Shown here piece by piece: positions 45,671 through 57,165 of a stretch of 64,000 nt of DNA. The stretch is from NCBI GenBank assembly GCA_963971535.1, contig OZ020593.1, forward strand, positions 41,881,766 through 41,945,765, in the 5' to 3' direction. A program made the position numbers and the translations under genes. Source of the stretch: Notolepis coatsorum. Taxonomy: Eukaryota > Chordata > Actinopteri > Aulopiformes > Paralepididae. The notes under the pieces are model-generated. The model had not been told where the DNA came from. It searched no databases and saw only the letters and a program-made list of their open reading frames with translations. Position 1 is the stretch's first letter. Each line of letters begins with the position of its first letter.

Positions 45671-46308
45671 CACTGCACTTCTCCTGGCTTTGGCGATATT
45701 ACGATACCGTTTTTAACTGGTAATTCACTTCACCAACGTTATCATGCAGCGTTGTAGCAAAAAACTACTCTCTCCTCTCTCGCTCACTTTTTCTTCCCAA
45801 AATAACGGTATCTTTCTCTCCGTTTCAATACGTAACATGGGTGAGACTGGCTCGCAAACTATAACGGTAACTCTTCTCCGTCCCAATACGTGCAGGTGCG
45901 CGCTGTATACAGCCACTATAGCGATATATCTCTGCATGTGGCTTTATATTTGTCGCTCAAATTAGATTATGTTTATACAAGCATTAAGCCAAAGCCCACA
46001 ACGTTTATAACGATATTTAAATAACTACGAAGCTCAATATCTTGATTTGATAGTCGTTCGAGATATTCTATATTCTTTCACGGTCTGCTACAATTACTGC
46101 TGCCATGATCACCTGTTTAGAGGCTAATTTACATAGAAAGGGGAGATTTTCCGCCCATATTACCTCATTTAAATATACGCCAATTGCACTGACGCAAAGC
46201 CATATGTTACGCATGAGCAACCTAATTTCATTCATTTGAGAGCGAGATGCGCCGGCTTTGCGTCGGAAAACGCGATCAAAGCCTCTGTGGATTCAGGCCT
46301 GAGTGTTT

Positions 46309-48854
46309 CTGCATGGCCATTGTTCACCCCCATGTCGTCATGAGTGAGATGGTTGGCCAGAGATAATTGGTGCCATGGAGCCTAATGAGACCAAACTCAT
46401 CCATGTTATCGACTCCACCAGTAGTGAAGACTCCCTGCTTGATGACACAGCTAATGCAATGTGCTCATTTCCATGCACTTTCAGTCCCAGATAGAGAGGA
46501 AAGGATGTATCTTTCTCCTTCCACTGATAGAGAATGAGAGTGTGACTGGTTTGCATTTATATTTTACATTCACTCAGTAAAATAGGCTACCTATTGTTAG
46601 ATTTGGATCAATCAGCCAGTATCACCTCTCCATCGTTGTCGTTGTGTAGTTTCTGCGTTGTGTTTATTTCTCTCCGTCTTCTCATACTGGCTGTACAATC
46701 TTTGTCATTCCCCTTTAATGCAATCCGTCAACATAAGAATTCGACACTGGGCGGCGTAGTACCTTTCTTGGAATCGTTGTTTATTACATAAACAAAAGCC
46801 TCAGATGTTACCCATTTCGTATTGTCCTTGAAAAGTCTTTGATGGAACACTAAATTCATTATTCTATCGTCTCTTCTGCTGTTTAGTCCAATGGTGGCTG
46901 AGGCCTTGTCGTTAGCCAAAACCCTTCTCCCGTTAGCCGAAGCTAATGATGATGTGTCATCTCCCCTCCCCCACCGGCAAGGGTGAGGGAGGGATGAAAG
47001 TCTCTGATTCACGTCCGCTCGCGTCAGCTTCGTGTCTAGATCTAACTCACGCGCGGAAGAACTCACATTATAATAATCATCATCATTATCATCAATGACA
47101 GGCCCCGCCCCTCTTCTGGTTCCTATGCGACGCGCTGTCTGTGACCACAGCTATTTGACCCAGATCACTATAGCAATGGCAATGTTGATATTAACTTACC
47201 CCAAACAAACGCTGGGGCTATCAGCTGGTGATGACAACAGCACAGCCTCAGCTGCAGGTTGTTAATTAGCTCCTACCACACACTAAACGTCCAAAGCCTG
47301 TCTGTCCTTTCAATCCTTATCAAGATGAAGGTATGACCTTCAAACCACTTACACCCTGCAACACCGAGGCAGAGACACACTGCCGGCTGACAGACTCTCT
47401 CTCTCTGCTTCTGTGTTGCTCTCAGATGGCTTTAAGCAGTACTGTCATTATATACATTTTGTTTACATTATATACACTGAAAAACCATCGAGATCCTTCA
47501 CTATGCTTTATAGGTAAGAGAGTGAAAGGAAAATTAAAATTAAAATAAAACAGCCTACAGAAAAACCTCCCTCTGCTCCACAATTAATATAGCAGCATCA
47601 AAACTACTGCTACTTCTGTTGTGTGGGCATTCAAATCTGATGCCTGCAGTGCGCCATAGAACCGTCAAATGAGGCATGTCAAATGAGGCAATTATCGCTT
47701 TCAGTGCGTTTTGGCCTTTACTGTCACTTCCACAGGATTCTCATCTTTCTCTAAAATGGCTGTTTCGGCCCGACAAGGGCACAGTCAGAGATGAACAGAC
47801 GTAGACACAGCCTAGACAAAGGCTGCCAGATAAGAACAAGCTTGCCATCGCTCTCTTTGGCCAAGGTCACCGGAAGTGACATATCATTGCGATTAGCAAT
47901 GACTTGATAATTGATGACGTTGCGTAATCTGCACAGCCTTACATTTTAAACAGTGTTTTTAAAATCTGATTAACGCAATCGTCAGAATGATCACAGAACG
48001 CTTAATTACCAAAATAGTAATTAGTGACAGTCCCACGTCTTTGTCAAAATAGTTATAGGATCAAGAGATGAGAAAAAGCTATAGATTCAAGAAACATTCA
48101 ACATCAAAATGCTATTAGTTACTAGATTGAAAAACTTATGGTCATCATAGGCATTCATCATACTGTAAATGAACACCTAAGAGGATAATATGGTAAATAT
48201 ATGCTGTGGCAGGGCTTGATTAGAAGCAGACAGTTTTAATTTACAGCTAAGAATCAGCCTGCGGTATGCTCTGGGACCATAAGGGCACTGTGACCACAGA
48301 TGTGCTTGTTCCATCTGTACCCATTCCATGTAGTCGTATAGTGTGCCCTTGTCTAGTCCCCTGGCGGACTTTAGAGGACAGTCGTTCACCACCGCTCAAT
48401 CTTTTTCTGCCTGGCTGACGCAGCAGCTCTGCGTGGGATACACAGTCTGAAAAGGTCCTTTGATCTTTGTGAGCACATTTACGATACTGTAAGAGGTCAA
48501 TACACGTGGGGTACAATCCCGTGTCACACAAACAAATTTACAACAACAATGTAACTGCCCCCCGGCATGGTGTAGCATGGTGTAGAAAGAATGAGCGGTT
48601 TAGTTTCGTACAGATGATTTTCTTTTCTTTTCTCTTTTCTCTTTTCTTTGCATTGCATTTGAGCATAGCAGCACTTCAGTACGTTGCCGTGGTTGCATCG
48701 TTTGCATCATTTGCATCATTGCATTGTGAAACTATAACAGTAGAAAACACAAATACATAAACCATTAGTCATATAGTTCACAGAACCACAACAAAGCTCC
48801 TAATGCATTTAAACAAACATTTCAACTCAACGATAATGGTTGAACTTGTCTTCC
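46309..48854. other. Intronic sequence with little recognisable content
   Basis: No exon, RNA or repeat family is recognised in 46320-46735 or 47100-48580. About 46735-47105 has repeat-like edges (GACACTGGGCGGCGTAGTAC, then TGACAGGCCCCGCCCC) and spurious open frames. A CT-rich tract lies at 48620-48650. Confidence 0.4.
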
Positions 48855-49791
48855 TTAACACATTGAGGACCGGCCGTCGCCGTCTAATATGTGGCTTTGT
48901 AAACAAACCGATGTACTTTTGGAGAGCTATATCTATACTTTATAGTATTGCTATCTGTCCATTCTCATTGTCACTTGAGTGCATAAACCGTGCCTTCATA
49001 ATGGCTTAAAGAAAAAATAAATCCATTGGTTGGTTGTCATTTTATAGCGTCGTGAATATAAGGTTTATCGCACTTTTCGTCTCAAATATTTTCTGGGAAG
49101 CTAGATATAGGGCTAAAGGCTACTAACGTTATATTGAACGGCATTTCTGTTGTATATATTCGAATGAAATAAAACAAACTGCTTATCATCCGGACTATTA
49201 CAGAGCATCTATGGATGAAATGGGGGTGGCGGGGGACGCCGATTAGTATTATTGATTAGCAATAGAGTGTACTGTCCGTGCAAGTAGCCACATTCACTGA
49301 TCGATTGCTTGCGTTTTACAACAATGTCTGATCCGGCTGTAATTTGGGTGAAGAGGGTCCTACCGTCAGCCCATGTGATCACCGGCAGCATTTCCCCATT
49401 ATTCATCGGCATCTGGTAGATCGATATGTCCATTGGCTGATCATAAATCCCATTATTCCAGGCTGAAATCTGCGCTTCGAACCGTGATCAACGGTGCATG
49501 CTGTTCGCTTGGGATCAGGCTAAAATGAAACGCCCATAGACGTTATTTTTTTTTAAATCCACTCTCCCACAATGATACTGCAGTGGAGCGATGGCGCCCC
49601 TAAGAGGCCGGTATTGCATGTCGCCGATTTCACAGAGGCGGGTAATTCTGCAGAGTCGATGGGGGATCTTGATCCGTTTATTAATATGGAATAAAACAAT
49701 AACAACTTGCCACGAGTTAACTCGTGGCTCTGGTCCTCAACGCATGGCACTGAAACCCGAGTTAACTCGTGGTTGGGCGGCAAAGTGTTAA
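48855..49791. mobile_element. TTAA-flanked (piggyBac-like) element
   Basis: TTAA at 48855-48858 and 49788-49791 brackets CACATTGAGGACCGGCCGTC and, reversed, CACTTTGCCGCCCAAC. A minus-strand open frame at 49209-49433 has no family features that I can recognise. Confidence 0.7.
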
Positions 49792-50250
49792 CAAAAAGGC
49801 ATTTTAGGGAAACTAATAAGTAGCATTACGTGTTCAGCACCAAGTGCTGACAGTAGAACCTAATCAGTCAGTGCACCACTTTACACTTCTACAACACGCA
49901 AACATATAGACATCTCCAGTAATAATACACATTTTAGTGTTCAACGTACCTTATTCCGCTTTACCAAGGGGGTGTTAATTTCTTAAGTGAGGTTCTGATG
50001 GTACTCTAGTCTAGATAGTTCGCTTGTCTGCTCCGACGTTCTCTACGTGGTTACTTCCTGTATTAGTTACAGGTCTCGTGAGCGCAAACAGGAACTTGTG
50101 ACAACCTTTATACTATAGGAAAACGAGGTCTGCCTCCGTGTGGACACTAACGGAAAATACATAAGCTGCAACTGAGATATTAACACAGGGTTTCCTAAAT
50201 AGAACATTAACGTAAACATTATAAACCAACCAATAAAGAAAATGTTGATC
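49792..50250. other. Intronic sequence, nothing recognised
   Basis: No repeat or coding feature seen. Confidence 0.4.
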
Positions 50251-50258
50251 ATCTAGAC

Positions 50259-50710
50259 CAGGGGTCAGCAACCTTTTTGACATGGAGTGCCTGTTTAAAA
50301 TATAGTTGTAACTAGTGTGCCTCAACAATATTCCATGCATCGTAATTTTTTTTCTCTCATAATCAGGTATTTTTAATGAAAATTTTTACATTATTACATC
50401 ATTATTGTTATTATTAACAATATTATTATGATGGTTGTATCAACCCTAAATCTGAGTTGGGGGGGGGGGGGGGGGGTGGAGAATGCAATGCAGACAAACG
50501 GCTGCATACAGTGCAACCATTTCACTCACATTTGCCCATTCATTTTTGGACACATCACACACCATCGGTGTGTGTACTGTACGTGTGCTGTCATAGCTCC
50601 ACCTACAGGCCTAATGGAGAATACCAGGAGAACACCAGGATGTGAATGGAGGGTGAATGTGAGGTATATCGTGTAAATAAGTTTTGATTGCCTAGGGTTG
50701 CCTACCCCTG
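50259..50710. mobile_element. hAT MITE (CAGGGGTCAGCAACC family)
   Basis: Ends CAGGGGTCAGCAACC and GGTTGCCTACCCCTG are flanked by a perfect 8-bp duplication ATCTAGAC (50251-50258 and 50711-50718). It contains a run of about 20 G near 50457-50476. Confidence 0.96.
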
Positions 50711-50718
50711 ATCTAGAC

Positions 50719-51134
50719 CAATGTAAATTAAAGCTTACTGATAATAAAGATGATAGGCATCTCCACCCTTGGTGGTCATTTATTGTGAGTGGAAGCCAAT
50801 CGCTATATTTACCCAATTTTTGGCAAATATTGTATCTGTATTGTATCTGTATTGTATCTTACCAGAGTAGTCGGCTAAGTGGGGGGGGGGGTCCTTGCCG
50901 ACATACTCCTGGCTCAAGCGAAGAGAGATACATTTTTCTGTCCTTTGGATACTGCAACCTGACATCTCAGATTAGGATGAAGCTCTGTATGGAAGTTACA
51001 TGCAGAACATGTTCCATAGGCTCATAATTGAGGTCACCACTGCCATGCGTTTTTCCGGTGGACCATCTGCTAGTGCCGATCTGCACACCAGCCGGCCAAC
51101 AAGGCTTCATCTGAGTGGGTTTTAGTTGGAAGTC
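50719..51134. other. Intronic sequence, nothing recognised
   Basis: Contains a short triplication of TTGTATCTGTA near 50829-50860 and a G-run at 50881-50890. Confidence 0.4.
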
Positions 51135-52294
51135 TGAACTCATTCAGCGCCAGGGGGTGGGGCGCTACAGCGCCATCGCTTTAATCAATGGGGAGACTGC
51201 GATATTTGCGAGTGCTTAAAATATATCTTATATTATAGCTATGGGTCTAATAACGCTGTCGATTGTCAGTGAGTTGCTTCTGGTCAACGTGCAAAAAACG
51301 GATAGTTTTTTCATCCGTACATTTCTGTTTTATACCGTTTTGAATATGAGTATAGTTTTGGTGATTCTGAGGAATTCCAGGAAAAGACGCGATAATAGCC
51401 TTTTAGTGGAATGCACTTATCACGTTGTCATTTTTCGCCTGATTATCGAATCTTCCTGAAATCAACGCTAGATTATCATTATTATGTCTCGTCGTGCATA
51501 CATGAAATGGCCCTCGTAGTGGGGCGCTCGCCCCCCCCTACCGCAGCCAACGGTAAAAAGCACAACACTGTCCACACAGATAGCTTTGATCGCGGGAGAA
51601 AGAAATATCAGATCAATGCAAGATTTTATATATAGTGTTCTTACCTTGTCTCCGATGTAATGCAAAAAGAAAAAAAAGCCAATTATCTGTTCGCCATTCC
51701 AAATACTGCTCGTGGAGGTCCGTCCCACATTGTCCGGCATTGCATATGAATGGGGGGGGGGGGCAGCATCGCAGATGTATCGTTGTAAACGCTAGTCCTG
51801 CCGGAGTATTTAAACCCCACCCGCACGGCTCAGATCGGCCCAGAAAAGAAACGACAACATTTTTTTATTTATTTTTTAGATGATCTTTTTAGCGTTTATC
51901 GCTTTTCCTGGTCAGACATGACCGACAGATACAGTGAGGGTGAAACGGGGAGAGAGAGCAGGGGAAGACATTCGGCAAATAACGGCGGGTCCTGGAATCG
52001 AACTCGGGTCGGCCGATCCGCGACGCAGCGCGGTACATGGTGTGCTACTGGAGCGCCGAAACTACACCATTTCTAATGGAGTGCAATACCGGCTGGAAGG
52101 TGTAGTCGGCGGTATTTGCCCTTTTGCGAGCTCAGACCCATTCCCAATGATAACATCAGGCTGGATGGATGAAAAATGAATGGATATAGCTAATAAAATA
52201 AATGACGATTAAAGATTAGAGTTTTCGCGTGATTGTCGCTGAACGGTTGGCGAGTTAACCCAACTTTTCTCTTGACTGGCGCAGGATGAGTTAA
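51135..52294. mobile_element. TTAA-family element carrying a SINE
   Basis: The left border TGAA-CTCATTCAGCGCCAGG (TTAA altered) mirrors the right border CTGGCGCAGGATGAG-TTAA (52291-52294). Its left part matches 23196-23470. A tRNA-SINE is nested at 51861-52057. Confidence 0.65.
51861..52057 (-). mobile_element. tRNA-derived SINE, copy 3 (minus strand)
   Basis: Read on the minus strand it has the same head (GGCGCTCCAGTAGCACACCA, B box GAGTTCGATTCC) and body as the SINEs at 29724 and 33576, ending A-rich. Imperfect 13-bp duplications (GAAACGACAACAT and GAAACTACACCAT) flank it. Confidence 0.88.
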
Positions 52295-52606
52295 TAGTGA
52301 ATATATTTATATATTCTTTTTAAATCTGTGCTAGTTTGCTAGTTTCTGGGTCATTCGTTATTTCCAGTATGTCCATGAACTCCGAACACACAACCAGTCA
52401 AAATAAATTCATATCATGTAACCTTTGCGATGTACATTTTCACTGTTTCCATTGCTCTTGCATGGTTTAATTTTCAATTTGGAGAGTCTAACCTCCTATG
52501 ATTGACAGGCAATTCGCTTGTTCGATTTCGAGGAAGATTGCATCGACCAATCAATTTCGGAACGCAACATGTCTTGAGTTTCAGATGAGGAATATACAGT
52601 ATCCAC
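52295..52606. other. Intronic sequence, nothing recognised
   Basis: Short unassigned stretch before the hAT element. Confidence 0.4.
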
Positions 52607-53060
52607 TAGGGGTGTAACGGTACACAGAAGCCATGGTTCGGTACGTACCTTGGTTTTGGGGTCACGATTCGATACGAGTTCGGTACAACAGGAAAAAAGC
52701 AATAAAAGTCCCAAACGCATAACGCTAGGTTTCTTTTCATTTATTTTGAACAGACCGTAGTGTCTAGTTCCACCTAGTGTCATATAGTCCCCCCTGAGAT
52801 AGCTGGTACAGCCTGGGCCTGTAGTGCATAAAGCAGTAAACACAACAGTGAACATACACTCTTGCATAGGTCATATTTCTATGCAGGGCCGGCTGATAAT
52901 TTTTTTTAAAGCAATTGGTCACAATCAGCTACAGAACTGAAAAGCATATCTTATGTTATAAAAGTACAAAATAAGTAGAATAAAATATCATCAAGCCTCA
53001 CTTATCATCATCTAGCCTAACTTATGATCAACTATTTCCATATCATCTAGCCACACTTAT

Positions 53061-53586
53061 TATGGGTGGGAATCACCAGAGGCCTCACGATACGATACTA
53101 TCATGATACTTGAGTCACGATACGATAGTATTGCAATACTAAATATATTGCGATATGCTGAGTATTGCGATATATTGCGATTTATTACCTTTTTTCAACT
53201 GCAAAGTAAAACTGTCAACATGTTTTATCTAATAAAATAAAGTTCAGTCTGTTCATCTCACTTCAATAATTTTTATTGCAGAACATGGTATTTTCTCAAG
53301 CAGACAGATGTAAACACTGTAATCTGTGTTGCATGTACCTGACAAACAACTGTTTGTATTACAGTCATATTCCAACTTAACTGAATGCACATGTGTGTGG
53401 ACTACTGTACTATTACAGGTATTGAAATGAACAATGCAACTTCCTTATACAAAAAAAATTAAATAAAAAAAAATCTTTTTTTTCAATAAATAATTAAATA
53501 TCGATACTTGGCGTCCCTGTATCGATACAGTATCGGCACGCAAAGTATCGCGATACTACTACGTATCGATTTCCCCCTCACCCCTA
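53061..53586. mobile_element. hAT MITE (GTATCG-rich family), nested copy
   Basis: This is an inverted relative of 27684-28221 with ends TATGGGTGGGAATCACC and TCACCCCTA, flanked by a perfect 8-bp duplication ACACTTAT (53053-53060 and 53587-53594). It inserted into the larger hAT element. Confidence 0.95.
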
Positions 53587-53710
53587 ACACTTATCATCTA
53601 GCTTCACTTATTATCATCTATTTCCATATAATCTACAGTAGCCTCACTTATTATCATCTAACTTCACTTATTATCATCTCTTTCCATATCATCTAGCCTG
53701 GGTTTTTAAT

Positions 53711-54058
53711 TTACCACTCACAGTTAATGAAGTGGGCGGTCACTGCGAGATAGCTTTCAGTAGCACGGGAGGTCCATCCCTCAGTTGTTAGTGCAATGGC
53801 GTGTGCAGTGGACAGCTCGTGCTCAATCACTGCTTGTGTGCGCCTGTAAAGGGCTGGGACCACGGAATGGCTTATGTGCGCACGGGATGCGACAGTGTAG
53901 CGAGGCTCGAGCACTTTTAATAAATGTTTGAAGTCGGGTTCCTCTATTATAACGTGAAGGCATCTTGTTATGGTGTGTCGTCTTCTTCTGCTGTTCATGT
54001 TGACGGTTGGCAAATAGCGTTTAGGTGCTTTATCGCCACCTTCTGGATTGGGAGTGTG
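53711..54058 (-). pseudogene. hAT transposase fragment (ZBED-like)
   Basis: The minus strand encodes KAPKRYLPTVNMNS, then FKHLLKVLEPRYTVASRAHISHSVVPALYRRTQAVIEHELSTAHAIALTTEGWTSRATESYLAVTAHFI. This is the segment before and at the start of the hAT catalytic core: LKVLEPRY, then ALTT(D/E)GWTS, where the first catalytic acidic residue is usually Asp (TTDGWTS) and here is Glu. Only about 110 residues remain; the zinc-finger N-terminus and the C-terminal dimerisation region are gone. Confidence 0.85.
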
Positions 54059-54170
54059 GATCAGAACGGACTGATTCAGACGTATTCTTCGTATGGCTGC
54101 ACGTACCGAACCGTGACCTCCGTACCGTTAATTCGCGGGACGAATACAACATGTACCGTTACACCCCTAC

Positions 54171-54717
54171 TGTAGTATCCACATATCTATACACGGTCCA
54201 AAACAAACAAATCCAATTTGCACACAAACACAATTTCAATAAATAAAAGATATTTATTGATTAGTAGCACAAAGTCCGATGGGCAATAGAGTAGTATAAC
54301 AGTCCAGGGTCAAAACACGTATCAGGCTCTCGTACAAAAAGGGAATGTTCAATACTCTTGTCGTCCGGTCCAGGGTCAGTTTCACAAGGGTGTATCTCAG
54401 CCAGTCCAGGGTCCAGTACCACAAACACCTTCTCGCTTTCACCTCTCCTTTCAACTACCTCTCACCTCACAAACTCTGTATAACACTCTCTCTCTCTGCT
54501 CTCTGCTCCTTCCTCACCTCCACTCAACCTTTCTCTGTCTCCTCGGGCTTTAAACTATGGGTGTCTGTGTGTGTGTGTGTGGGATATGGGTGATCACGTG
54601 GTGCACAGGTGTGTTCCATCAGTCCTAATCAACTCCCTAATTAATTCTCCTCTGCCCGTGGCAGTAGTATCTCCCTTCCTCCACATAGCCATGGGAAGGG
54701 GGATGATATCTGCCACA
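54171..54717 (-). mobile_element. Possible solo LTR, Gypsy-like (fossil)
   Basis: Read on the minus strand this segment starts TGTGGCAGATATC, has an AATAAA signal about 70 bases before its other end and finishes near TACTACA, the layout of a teleost Gypsy-type LTR. No internal coding region or second LTR is seen nearby, so it would be a solo remnant. No target duplication is evident, and family and borders are tentative. Confidence 0.35.
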
Positions 54718-54740
54718 ATATTTATATATTATATTGTTTA

Positions 54741-54846
54741 CACTGCTTGTTCTTACTACCTGTACCCCCCCCCCCCCCCCCCATGCTGCTATGATGCCTG
54801 AATTTCCCCAAGGGGATCAATAAAGGAATATCTTATCTTATCTTAT
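54741..54846 (+). mobile_element. LINE 3'-end relic with (TATCT)n tail
   Basis: After a run of about 16 C (54766-54781), the phrase GAATTTCCCCAAGGGGATCA-ATAAAGGAATATCTTATCTTATCTTAT is a well-known teleost LINE 3' end with its pentanucleotide tail. No coding part remains. Confidence 0.65.
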
Positions 54847-55044
54847 TTAGATGCTCAGCAAGAACAAGTAATGCTCTGCTTACTGCAGACGAATATAGCT
54901 GTGGTGAAGTCCCCATCTTGCCTGTCAATCCAGTGAGCCAGACCAGTGTTGACAAGGTTGACCAGGCCCTTGGATCAGGGGAGCTGGTGGCATGACGATG
55001 TCTCTCACATAATCACACTAATAAATGTTTCCAACACCTTGCAG
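54847..55044 (+). other. Intron end before exon D
   Basis: Low-repeat sequence leading into a branch-point-like CACTAAT (about 55015) and the acceptor ACACCTTGCAG. Confidence 0.5.
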
Positions 55045-55134
55045 AATATCGGGAAGAAGATGACGTGCCAGGAATTCATCTGTAACCTTGATGGGCTAAA
55101 CGGAGGTCAAGACTTCCCCAGAGAGCTTCTGAAG
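55045..55134 (+). CDS. psd3: PSD/EFA6-family ARF-GEF, Sec7 domain exon D
   Basis: This exon of exactly 30 codons reads NIGKKMTCQEFICNLDGLNGGQDFPRELLK. The acceptor is ACACCTTGCAG and the donor is AAG|GTAAGA, and both ends are in phase 0. It continues exon C directly (LHGP-NIGKKM), as in all PSD/EFA6 Sec7 domains, where NIGKKM(S/T)C(Q)(E/Q)FI follows motif 2. The next expected segment, ALYNSIKNEKL-like, was not found in the remaining 8.9 kb, so the following intron is at least that long. The FPRELLK ending is somewhat closer to PSD4 as I recall it, while the rest favours PSD3. Confidence 0.92.
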
Positions 55135-57165
55135 GTAAGATCATCTGACAACAATTGTACATAGGTGTTTAGAAAATCAACATGAAGTAATGAGAGCATT
55201 CCATGGGTGAAATGGGATGGAGGTCGTGGTCCAGCAGATCTCTATTAGACCAGGTAACACAAGACTCTATTTTGGTCCACCACGTTCAACTAACAATCTG
55301 ACCCCCGAAGCCGACCAAGAGCAATTGTTTTCAACTGCATTAACCTGATATTCTGTATGACTTACAACCTGAAGGACAATAACTTTCTACCTCTTTATTA
55401 ATTAGTGCTAGTTGAGTTTTGTCATTGGAGATGGGGTAGAGTGAAACATCAGAACACAAAAGAACAGGAGGCTCTGTTACAGTAGCCACATATTCCAGCA
55501 GCTACTGCGGTCCAGAGCAAACCATGTGGCTAACATGGCCGCCATGTAGTTCTTCTGTTTCCAAGTGGTAACCAAAACTGTATAATATACTTCTGCAGAG
55601 GGCTATCTGGTCTTCAGTATAATGAGCTGTAAGAGTTAATCAATTTCAGAGAAGGAAATTATGTTGTCTAATAACAGCATTGTCAGCACCAGCAATTTGT
55701 GCTCATTTGGCTGTTGATCCAATAGAAAGTCGCATCTCCTGCTGGTTAATCTCCTCCCTTAGTCATACATGGTGTTGCTCAAGCTTAGTCCTGCGCTACC
55801 AAACCACAATACAGACCCGTTGACCATAAGCTCCACTACCCAGGGAAATGAATATCTCTTGCCAAGTCTCTTCTCGGTGGACATAAATAATGAAACAATT
55901 CCCCAGCCCCCCTTCTGTCTAATAAAGTGAACACATACCTCACTCTTGCATCAAATTATTGCATTGGCTAGCGTTTGGCAGTAGCACCCCTTGGCTTTGG
56001 ATATGGCCAAATGGTAGGCACAATGATGGTCTCCAGGACCAAAAAATACCCTCACCGCTCCGCCTCCACATTGTGCTTGTCATCTCACCACTTACTCACT
56101 GTTGTTTCTCTGTTAGTCACACCATTATGGGTCTGTGATGATGCAAACATCTTAACAAATCTATTAGCTAGCCTTAGAGACCTAAGATTAGAGCTAATTT
56201 CCATGATCAAATATTGCTGTTAACGCTACCTATTGTTAATCAAATACCTGTTTACCTGTAACATTTGGTAGCTGACATAGCAGCAACAATTTGGTTAAAA
56301 ATGTTTGCATTAAATGTTTGCTAACAGCAAAACAAGGAGGGTAAATGGAGGACATGTCACTACCGACATAATGCATCATATCCTTTGAAGAAAGTGGGGT
56401 ATCACACATGCAGTGCAATATGAGCATGTGCTGTACCCTCATCTCTCATTGGCTTATTGGTGACTTAGCTTCCAATATATTAACCTTGCTGCAAGAGAGG
56501 ATGTTTTGCTTTGCATTGTGGAGTAGATTAGGAGGACTGATAACATGAGGGAAGTCATACTTAATTATGGAAAGTGAAAGTGGCTGAATATTTTACAAAA
56601 GGCACTGTATTATTATATAATATACCATAGTCTAGCTATATAGTAACTTATTATACTGTGAATATTTCCAGACCTCTCTTGGCAGTATCACTGCTGAACC
56701 TACACATCAGACAAACAAAACATGTAAACAAAATGCAATATCACAAGGAGTACTTTTGCCTCGAGGTCTGTTTGATGGCATTACAGATTATACCTTTAAT
56801 ACAGTCTCCCATTGTTTGCACAAGGTTAAGTTATACTTTGAGTCTATGCCTGCCATTTCTCTTCTATTCTATACAAAAAATATATTGATAGATGACTATC
56901 TTTTTAAGTGCTTGGCTGTTGGCAACCTCTGGCACCCTTACAAACTGGTAACAAATGCACTTTCATTGAGTGCACATTATCAGATCAACAGCCTTAGAAA
57001 TGGGTTAGCCTCAATTTGAAGCCAAATATCGAACAACGGCTTGAAATACTTTATCCAGCATCTCTCTTGTACGTTATTTTTGGAAAACGCCAAAGCTGCA
57101 TACTGTATGCTTTAGAAGCTAATAAATAGTATTTTAAATAATGAATAGTCCCTCTCATCTTTGTC
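55135..57165. other. Intron after exon D, first 2 kb, few repeats
   Basis: I find no exon or recognisable element. This is the least repetitive 2-kb stretch of the window. Confidence 0.5.

Larger units (their letters stand above)
41217..46308. other. Nested transposon complex
   Basis: CTGGCCAGGATTCACTAAAT near 41217 and GTGGATTCAGGCCTGAG near 46308 look like the two ends of one teleost MITE, with everything between them inserted later: LINE-tail-like DNA (41500-41680), a hAT-type mosaic ending near 44718 (TATCGTGCACCCCTA), a GGTACC MITE split by a palindromic MITE, the ATAAGCCGC element with its satellite, and the hAT at 45125. The outer pairing is a guess; the inner units are listed separately. 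Confidence 0.35.
52607..54169 (-). mobile_element. hAT element with transposase remnant and nested MITE
   Basis: Ends TAGGGGTGTAACGGTACAC and CATGTACCGTTACACCCCTA form the inverted repeat. GTATCCAC precedes the left end; the same octamer lies five bases beyond the right end, so the duplication is displaced by a small insertion or is coincidental. It contains a transposase fragment and the complete hAT MITE at 53061-53586. Confidence 0.85.
18981..55044 (+). other. 36-kb intron of the PSD-family gene, filled with transposons
   Basis: The interval between the donor after exon C and the acceptor before exon D is 36,064 bp. It contains at least nine hAT elements with recognisable target duplications, several TTAA elements, an RTE-like and two Rex1-like LINE copies, tRNA-SINEs, a 55-bp satellite and a possible solo LTR, all listed separately. 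No further Sec7 exon is needed between C and D because the protein reads straight across. The introns between exons A-B (1,370 bp) and B-C (1,007 bp) are far smaller. Confidence 0.85.

Noticed and set aside
46728-47066. A 112-codon minus-strand frame with a plausible-looking N-terminus
   Set aside because: No known domain and no convincing splice sites. The segment has repeat-like borders, so I treat it as chance.
48177-48531. Overlapping minus-strand frames near 48.2-48.5 kb
   Set aside because: No recognisable family, mutually overlapping frames, intronic setting.
49209-49433. A 74-codon minus-strand frame ending in poly-Pro
   Set aside because: It lies within a non-coding TTAA element, and the proline run comes from a G-rich tract.
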